Below, one piece after another: positions 59,671-64,000 of a DNA stretch of 64,000 bases. The stretch is from contig UQHT01000001.1 in assembly GCA_900540875.1 (NCBI GenBank), forward strand, positions 62,001 through 126,000. Reading direction: 5' to 3'. Below the pieces are notes generated by a model. It was given only the letters and a program-made list of their open reading frames with translations, made no database searches and had not been told where the DNA came from. Source of the stretch: an uncultured Collinsella sp. GTDB taxonomy: Bacteria; Actinomycetota; Coriobacteriia; Coriobacteriales; Coriobacteriaceae. Position numbers and translations under genes: made by a program. The first letter of the stretch is position 1. Each line of letters begins with the position of its first letter.

Positions 59671-59700
59671 GCTCATATGGTCGCAAGCGTGTCGCCGGGC
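59671..59700 (-). promoter_or_regulatory. Conserved phage box, copy d (before the terminase genes)
   Basis: Shares GCCCGGCGACAC and GAC further on with copies a and b. It follows the terminator at 59705, so it would start the packaging transcript. Confidence 0.45.
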
Positions 59701-59704
59701 ACGG

Positions 59705-59727
59705 AAAAAGCCGCCCCGAAGGACGGC
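59705..59727 (-). terminator. Terminator at the end of the early phage genes
   Basis: On the - strand GCCGTCC-TTCG-GGGCGGC, then TTTTT. It separates the early block from terminase. Confidence 0.8.
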
Positions 59728-59756
59728 CCTCTGCCTGTTTCCGTATTCGGTTGCCC

Positions 59757-59891
59757 CTATCCGCACGCCGCCACGGCCATGGCCATGAGCCCGAGCGCCA
59801 GCGCCCTTATGGCGTAGATGGCCGCCGCGTCTATGGCGATTGCCGCCGCTATGAACAGCAGGCACCCCCAGTTGCATCCCGGGCGGTTCAT
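59757..59891 (-). CDS. Small phage membrane peptide, 44 aa
   Basis: From ATG 59891, overlapping the stop of the upstream gene (ATGA). Nearly all hydrophobic (CLLFIAAAIAIDAAAIYAIRAL), likely two membrane passes. Unknown function. Confidence 0.5.
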   Translation of the reverse strand: MNRPGCNWGCLLFIAAAIAIDAAAIYAIRALALGLMAMAVAACG

Positions 59892-60109
59892 CGCTCCTCC
59901 CACTCGACGGTGCCGTCGTCGTACTCGGCCTTGAGCCATTCCAGGTAGTCGGCATCCTCGCAGAAGCTGGCCAGCAGCCGCTTGCTGGTAGTGCAGCTGC
60001 TCATGCGGCTCGTCTCATACACGGCGATGGAGAAGGGCCACGAGTGGAACTCCACCTCCGTGTGGATGGCCCGCTCGGGCGCGCCGAAAAGGTGCTCCCA
60101 GTTCGTCAT
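59888..60109 (-). CDS. Phage early protein, 73 aa, unknown
   Basis: A soluble protein (MTNWEHLFGAPERAIHTEVEFH..., YLEWLKAEYDDGTVEWEER). Overlaps both neighbours by four bases. No family recognised. Confidence 0.6.
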   Translation of the reverse strand: MTNWEHLFGAPERAIHTEVEFHSWPFSIAVYETSRMSSCTTSKRLLASFCEDADYLEWLKAEYDDGTVEWEER

Positions 60110-60291
60110 CGCGCCCCCTCCTTCGCGCTCGGCCCGACCTTGCGGTAGGTGAAGTCCTCGAACAGGTGACCGCACCAGCGGCAGCGGTCGCCGCCCTTGG
60201 GCAGGTGGTGCCAGATCTCGCGCATACCGCACTTCGGGCAGCGCACCTCGATACTAGGTCGGCGCTTCGGCTTCTCGGTCTGCTGCTCCAT
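60106..60291 (-). CDS. Zinc-ribbon phage protein, 61 aa
   Basis: Two CxxC pairs (CPKC and CRWC, residues about 18-39) form a zinc ribbon; the rest is basic. It probably binds nucleic acid or a host protein. Confidence 0.6.
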   Translation of the reverse strand: MEQQTEKPKRRPSIEVRCPKCGMREIWHHLPKGGDRCRWCGHLFEDFTYRKVGPSAKEGAR

Positions 60292-60293
60292 GG

Positions 60294-60821
60294 CTACTCC
60301 ACCGCCATCCGCATGGCCGGCTTCATGGCCTCGCGCAGGCTCTTGGCCAGCTCCTCGGCCGTTACCTCGGCCTTCACCTCCACGTTCACGTCGGGCATCG
60401 CGAAACCGCGCGCCTCTTCGGCCTTGAGGCAAGGCATGGCGGCGTCCTGGGCCGCGCCCTTGAGCGTCGGTGACGCTGTCACCCTCAGCTCGCAGCGCCC
60501 CAGCCACATCTCGCACTCGTCCAGCTTCGTGAGCGCCAGGGCGCGCTCGCGGCTCACCTCGTAGGCCGTCTCGACCTCGCGGCGCAGCCGCTTGCAGTCC
60601 GCCGGCCCGTCGCTGCGCAGCCTCTGCCTGGCCTCGGCGAGCTTGCGCCCCATCTCGGCGAGGTCGCCTCGCAGGCGATCGTTCTCTCGTCGAAGGACTG
60701 CTACCGCGTGGCTCTGCTGCTCGTTCCAGCAGTCCTCGCACAGCGGCTCGCACGTGCAGCTCATGTTGTCCTGTCCCAGGGCGTCGATATCGCGCCCGCA
60801 GGTATCGCAGATGATTCCCAT
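60294..60821 (-). CDS. Phage protein with N-terminal Cys cluster and coiled coil
   Basis: 175 residues: MGIICDTCGRDI, then CTCEPLCEDC (a likely zinc-binding cluster), a coiled coil (about 40-100, RRENDRLRGDLAEMGRKLAEARQRL), and a C-terminal VNVEVKAEVTAEELAKSLREAM. Unknown function in the early region. Confidence 0.6.
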   Translation of the reverse strand: MGIICDTCGRDIDALGQDNMSCTCEPLCEDCWNEQQSHAVAVLRRENDRLRGDLAEMGRKLAEARQRLRSDGPADCKRLRREVETAYEVSRERALALTKLDECEMWLGRCELRVTASPTLKGAAQDAAMPCLKAEEARGFAMPDVNVEVKAEVTAEELAKSLREAMKPAMRMAVE

Positions 60822-60823
60822 GG

Positions 60824-61015
60824 CTATTCCCTTCCTTCCGGCTTCACCGCGCCTGCGAGGAACCACGCCCGCAGGCTCTCGGCGCACTCCGGGCACAAGG
60901 CCCTTGCCTTGCCGTCGATTCGCGCGCTGTTCCTCAGCACCATCTTGGCGTAACCCGCCAGGGTCGCCGGCACCTCCTTGCCGCAGCGTTCGCATGCGCA
61001 CATGTACAGCCTCAT
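60824..61015 (-). CDS. Zinc-finger-like phage protein, 63 aa
   Basis: Cys pairs CERC (about 8-11) and CPEC (about 41-44) suggest a zinc finger. ATG 61015 overlaps the stop of the gene before it. Function unknown. Confidence 0.55.
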   Translation of the reverse strand: MRLYMCACERCGKEVPATLAGYAKMVLRNSARIDGKARALCPECAESLRAWFLAGAVKPEGRE

Positions 61016-61221
61016 GCCTGTTCGCCTCCCTTCGGCAGAGCGTCGGCGATTCGGTCCCAGTCGGTGGCCGGCTTCTCGCTGGGGTACTCGTAGGCCCCCA
61101 CGCACGGCACCGGCAGCACCGCCATGCCGTCGTGCTCGCCTGCGTACTCGTCTGCGTCCGATCTGCTCTCGAACGCCAGCACCACGTCGCTCTCCGTGGC
61201 CACCGCGTAGATCTTCTTCAT
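61012..61221 (-). CDS. Phage early protein, 69 aa, unknown
   Basis: MKKIYAVATESDVVLAFESRSDADEYAGEHDG suggests a small alpha/beta fold; it ends ADALPKGGEQA. ATG 61221 follows GGAGACG. Confidence 0.6.
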   Translation of the reverse strand: MKKIYAVATESDVVLAFESRSDADEYAGEHDGMAVLPVPCVGAYEYPSEKPATDWDRIADALPKGGEQA

Positions 61222-61232
61222 CGTTTCGTCTC

Positions 61233-61481
61233 CTATTCGAACTCGAAGCACTCGCATGCCTCGCTTGTCTCGTCTACCGCCTCCACGTCGGGGCCGCCGC
61301 CCGTCATGGCGTCGCGGGCGCACACGGCCTCGCCGCCAGCGCCCTGCACGCGGCCGCAGAAGCGGCACTCCCGGCACGTGCGGCCCTCCCACGGGTCGGG
61401 CCGGTTCCACGGTGCCCTGGGGTCGGACTCGAAGCACCCGGGCGGGAGGTTCCACCCGCTTGAAGGCTCGTACCCGCTCAC
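61233..61481 (-). CDS. Cys-rich phage protein, 82 aa
   Basis: GTG 61481 overlaps the HNH gene stop (GTGA). Six or more Cys (CRECRFCGR, VCARD, ACECFEFE) suggest metal binding. Function unknown. Confidence 0.5.
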   Translation of the reverse strand: MSGYEPSSGWNLPPGCFESDPRAPWNRPDPWEGRTCRECRFCGRVQGAGGEAVCARDAMTGGGPDVEAVDETSEACECFEFE

Positions 61482-61873
61482 ATGCACCGCCTGCCCCTCG
61501 GCAGCCGGCCCCAGCCGCCCATGGCCAGGGCATCCGCGTACTTGGTCGGTTCCGGCAGCAGCAGGTACTCCCAGTGCCCCGAGCCCGGCGGGGCGGGGCG
61601 GTTGAACCTCTGCTCGGCCCTGACCCAGCGGAAGTGCAGCCGGTTGGCGTGCGCCAGCCCGTGGCAGCCGCTGCCGTTGCCGCTGCCGCACAGCATCACC
61701 GTGGGCTTGGGAACCTCGCGCCCGTCGCGGAACAGCTTGCCCGCCCCGCGCCTCACGATGTGGTGGCGGTTGAGCGGCCACGGCGCGCCGCACACGGCGC
61801 ACCTGGGCGTCTCGATGCTCGGCCCCTCCATGAGGGGGCGCAGGATCTCGGGCAGCGTGTCAACGTTTGCCAT
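61478..61873 (-). CDS. HNH endonuclease-like protein
   Basis: 131 residues with CAVCGAPWPLNRHHIVRRGAG and later CHGLAH, the zinc and HNH pattern of phage HNH/recombination nucleases (NinG- or YajD-like). It lies in the early replication group rather than next to terminase, so a recombination role is more likely than packaging. Confidence 0.7.
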   Translation of the reverse strand: MANVDTLPEILRPLMEGPSIETPRCAVCGAPWPLNRHHIVRRGAGKLFRDGREVPKPTVMLCGSGNGSGCHGLAHANRLHFRWVRAEQRFNRPAPPGSGHWEYLLLPEPTKYADALAMGGWGRLPRGRRCM

Positions 61874-62588
61874 TCGATAGCCTCCTGTCCTTGCCTTGCA
61901 GCTCGTACTTGTCGCACATCTCCGACAGGCGGCTCACGATGGCCACCGCCGTCTCCTCGTCGCCGTTCTTGGCCAGGCGGCGTATGAGGTCGCCCTTGCC
62001 GTACTGCGTGGTCACGACCACGGGCCTCATGTTCTCGTACCTGTCGTTCACGACGCGGAACACCTGCCCCAGCGTCCAGTCGGTGGGGGACTCCTTGCCC
62101 AGGTCGTCCAGCACCAGGCACCCCACGCGGGAGAGCCTGGACAGCACGCCGTCCTCGGTGCCGTCGCCGCCGTAGGTGCCCTTGATGGCGGCCAGCACGC
62201 CCAGCATGTCGGTCACCCTCACGCTGGTGCCGCCGTCCACCAGGAGCCGCGCCACGGCGCTGGCGAGGTGCGTCTTGCCGGTGCCGACCGGGCCGCAGAT
62301 GTACGCCCCGCGCCCCCGGCGCACCCCCTCGGCTATGTCGCAGGCCATGGGGGAGGCGGCGGCCATGAAGCGCGGCTTGATGCCGGCCCGCTCGTAGGCG
62401 CGCCGGCGCTTGGCGGCGGCCCTCTCGGCCTCGGCGCGGGCCTCTAGGCGCGCCCGCTCGGCGCGCTCGGCCTCCGCCCCGGGGCAGCTGCACGGCTTCC
62501 ATCCGCAGAACATGCGGCGGCCCGCCAGCGTCATGTAGTTGCCTTCGAGCTGCGCCCCGCAGTGCGGGCAGCTAGTCGTACTCGGCAT
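61860..62588 (-). CDS. DnaC-like helicase loader (AAA+ ATPase)
   Basis: 242 residues. An N-terminal zinc ribbon (CPHC ... CGWKPCSC), then a charged helix, then the AAA+ core with Walker A GPVGTGKTHL, Walker B CLVLDDLGKE, and the arginine-rich segment near IVSRLSEMC. This is the DnaC/IstB-like class that loads the replicative helicase, paired with the replication protein upstream. Confidence 0.88.
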   Translation of the reverse strand: MPSTTSCPHCGAQLEGNYMTLAGRRMFCGWKPCSCPGAEAERAERARLEARAEAERAAAKRRRAYERAGIKPRFMAAASPMACDIAEGVRRGRGAYICGPVGTGKTHLASAVARLLVDGGTSVRVTDMLGVLAAIKGTYGGDGTEDGVLSRLSRVGCLVLDDLGKESPTDWTLGQVFRVVNDRYENMRPVVVTTQYGKGDLIRRLAKNGDEETAVAIVSRLSEMCDKYELQGKDRRLSNGKR

Positions 62589-63273
62589 AGCCGTCGGCCT
62601 CCTTCCTCCGCTTCGGGCTGCGGTTCACGTAGTCCTCGAACTTCGGCGAGAACAGCGTGGAGGGCCGCAGGTACTTGGCCATCTTCGGGTCGCCCGCCCA
62701 CTCGGCTGCCATCGTGTCGATGACGGCCAGGAAGTCGGGGAGGCGGTAGCCCTCGGCCCAGCGGGCGTGTATCAGCCTGCGGGTCTTGGCGCTGCTTGAG
62801 CGGTAGCGGGTGCCGGCTGCCTCGTTGAGCGCATGCACGATTTCGTCAAAGGGGATTAAGGGGTTATCTATATACTCAACCTCAACCTCAACCTCTGCAT
62901 TGCCGCAACTCGATGCGCCTGCATGTGCATCCGCATCTGCTTGCGCATGTGCGACTGCATCTGTATCCGCATATGCTCCCGCATGTGCTTGCGCATCGGC
63001 TTGCGCCCGTGCCGCCGCATCGTCCACCGCGTCTTCCTTCCCCGGCCTGTTGCCCCAGCGGGCGTTGGCCGCCTTCCTTGCGCGCTCGCTCTTCTCGTCG
63101 CCCATGTCGAGCCTGCCCTTGAGCACCAGGAAGGTGGGCAGCCACGCGGGGCTGCCCTGCGGCTCCTTGCCCGTGAACCGGTACTCGACGATGGCGTAGA
63201 TGAACGGCGCGCGCTGCTTCTCGGGCATGGCCTGCGCGGCCGCCCAGAAGTCGTCGTGTATAACCATGCCCAT
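62572..63273 (-). CDS. Phage replication protein with conserved phage C-terminal domain
   Basis: 233 residues. The N-terminus (IHDDFWAAAQAMPEKQRAPFIYAIVEYRFTGKEP...) and C-terminal domain (about 150-225: NEAAGTRYRSSSAKTRRLIHARWAEGYRLPDFLAVIDTMAAEW) match phage replisome organisers. Between them is a low-complexity segment of Ala, His, Asp and Gln (about 88-120) encoded by irregular 6-bp GCATNN-like units. ATG 63273. Confidence 0.78.
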   Translation of the reverse strand: MGMVIHDDFWAAAQAMPEKQRAPFIYAIVEYRFTGKEPQGSPAWLPTFLVLKGRLDMGDEKSERARKAANARWGNRPGKEDAVDDAAARAQADAQAHAGAYADTDAVAHAQADADAHAGASSCGNAEVEVEVEYIDNPLIPFDEIVHALNEAAGTRYRSSSAKTRRLIHARWAEGYRLPDFLAVIDTMAAEWAGDPKMAKYLRPSTLFSPKFEDYVNRSPKRRKEADGYAEYD

Positions 63274-63292
63274 AGTGTCGCCGTCGCCTTCC

Positions 63293-63850
63293 CTAAAACG
63301 GGATATCCTCGTCGTACAGATCGGGCATGGCCTGCTGCTGCGGCATGGCCTGCTGCTGCGGCGCGTACGCCTGCTGAGTGGCCGGCTGCGGCGCGTAGGC
63401 GGGCTGCTGCGGCGCAGGTGCCGGGGCGGGGCGTCCCTGGCCGTACGTGCGGGCCTGCGGCGCTTGCGGGGCCGCCTGGGGCGCGTACTGCTGCGGCGCG
63501 TAGCCCTGCTGCTGTTGCTGGCCGCTCATGAACTCCAGCTCGTCGACCACGACCTCCAGCGCGCTGCGCTTCTGCCCGGTCTGCTGGTCGTTCCAGCTGC
63601 GGTAGCGCAGCTTGCCCTCGATGGCCACCTTGCTGCCTTTGGCGAGGTACTGCGCCAGCTTCTCGCCGCGGGTGCCGAACAGCGTGCAGTCCACGAAGTT
63701 CGGGTAGTCCTCCCACTGCCCGGTCTGCTGGTTCTTGCGGCGGTCGTTGACGGCCACGCCCATGGACAGCACGGACATGCCGCCAGACGTGGAGCGCAGC
63801 ACGGGGTCGCGGGTCAGGTTGCCGGATATGCACACGCGGTTGATGCTCAT
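63293..63850 (-). CDS. ssb: Single-stranded DNA-binding protein
   Basis: 185 residues. The OB fold (about 1-108) starts MSINRVCISGNLTRDPVLRST and has FVDCTLFGTRGEKLAQYLAKGSKVAIEGKLRYRSW. A Gln/Pro/Ala-rich linker follows and the tail DLYDEDIPF is the acidic tip that recruits partners. Overlaps the gene before it by four bases. Confidence 0.93.
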   Translation of the reverse strand: MSINRVCISGNLTRDPVLRSTSGGMSVLSMGVAVNDRRKNQQTGQWEDYPNFVDCTLFGTRGEKLAQYLAKGSKVAIEGKLRYRSWNDQQTGQKRSALEVVVDELEFMSGQQQQQGYAPQQYAPQAAPQAPQARTYGQGRPAPAPAPQQPAYAPQPATQQAYAPQQQAMPQQQAMPDLYDEDIPF

Positions 63851-64000
63851 AGATACCCTCCTTGGGTTACGTCCCCGCTGTTCCAGATGCGGGTGATCTG
63901 CGCGTCTACCATGCGGATGCGCAGCTTGATTACGTTGATGGCCTCCTGCGAGGCCTTGTAGATGGCCTCGGAGCAGTCGCGGCGGCGCTTGGCCTCCGCT
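63847..64000 (-). CDS. Partial phage protein at the right edge
   Basis: The last 50 or so codons of a gene entering from the right: AKRRRDCSEAIYKASQEAINVIKLRIRMVDAQ..., a charged helix, then GGYL and TGA, which overlaps the ssb start. Too short to assign. Confidence 0.6.
   Translation of the reverse strand, partial: AEAKRRRDCSEAIYKASQEAINVIKLRIRMVDAQITRIWNSGDVTQGGYL

Larger units (their letters stand above)
37005..64000. mobile_element. Siphovirus prophage (right end beyond the window)
   Basis: About 27 kb with all genes on the - strand, tightly packed, in the order early/replication, packaging, head, tail, baseplate, receptor binding and lysis when read right to left. Tape measure, distal tail protein and BppU-like baseplate protein indicate a long non-contractile tail. 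All main structural genes look open, so it may be intact. No integrase or repressor is in view. Confidence 0.93.

Noticed and set aside
62900..63010. CRISPR-like array
   Set aside because: The repeats are short, irregular, without spacers, and lie inside a coding frame.

Overview
The window looks like the chromosome of a high-GC gut actinobacterium of the Coriobacteriia, most likely Collinsella. This is inferred from GC-rich codon use, the gene complement (beta-glucoside PTS with a BglG-type antiterminator, sortase-anchored pili, GatCAB, tmRNA) and many short palindromic repeats between genes; no rRNA is present to prove it. Host genes fill about 1-37 kb, mostly on the + strand. A prophage on the - strand fills about 37 kb to the right edge and runs off the window.

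Host part, left to right: a MATE efflux pump (cut by the left edge); a DUF559-type nuclease-like protein bracketed by two copies of a palindromic repeat; moaA and a moaC-mobB fusion for molybdenum cofactor; a histidine phosphatase; a beta-glucoside module (BglG/LicT antiterminator with a RAT-like leader, PTS EIIBC, 6-phospho-beta-glucosidase); an MFS transporter; a HAD phosphatase; a pilus locus with three sortase-anchored pilins, the first interrupted at a run of ten G bases that looks like a phase-variation switch; a duplicated block with a 50-aa membrane peptide; a winged-helix regulator followed by a 14-codon remnant of a partner gene; a class C sortase; gatCAB; an AraC regulator divergent from a pair of ABC half-transporters; a DUF6110 protein with a P1B ATPase; a RelB-like/PIN toxin-antitoxin pair; an unknown gene; and ssrA (tmRNA).

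The prophage begins at the 3' end of ssrA, a common phage attachment site. From right to left, in transcription order, it carries ssb, a replication protein, a DnaC-like loader, an HNH nuclease, small zinc-binding proteins, terminase small and large subunits, portal, a minor capsid protein with a JAB/MPN tail, scaffold, major capsid, head-tail joining proteins, major tail protein, chaperone-like proteins, tape measure, distal tail, tail-tip protein, BppU-like baseplate protein, a variable receptor-binding protein, and the lysis genes. It is a siphovirus. Integrase, repressor and the far attachment site lie outside the window.

The most striking system is a complete diversity-generating retroelement in the prophage: a target gene with a 3' variable repeat, a hairpin, an Avd-like gene, a template repeat and a reverse transcriptase, in the same order as in Bordetella phage BPP-1. 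All nine substitutions between template and variable repeat that I count within the aligned block fall at template adenines. With the G10 tract in the tip-pilin gene, this window holds two independent sequence-diversifying mechanisms acting on surface-binding proteins, one of the host and one of its phage.
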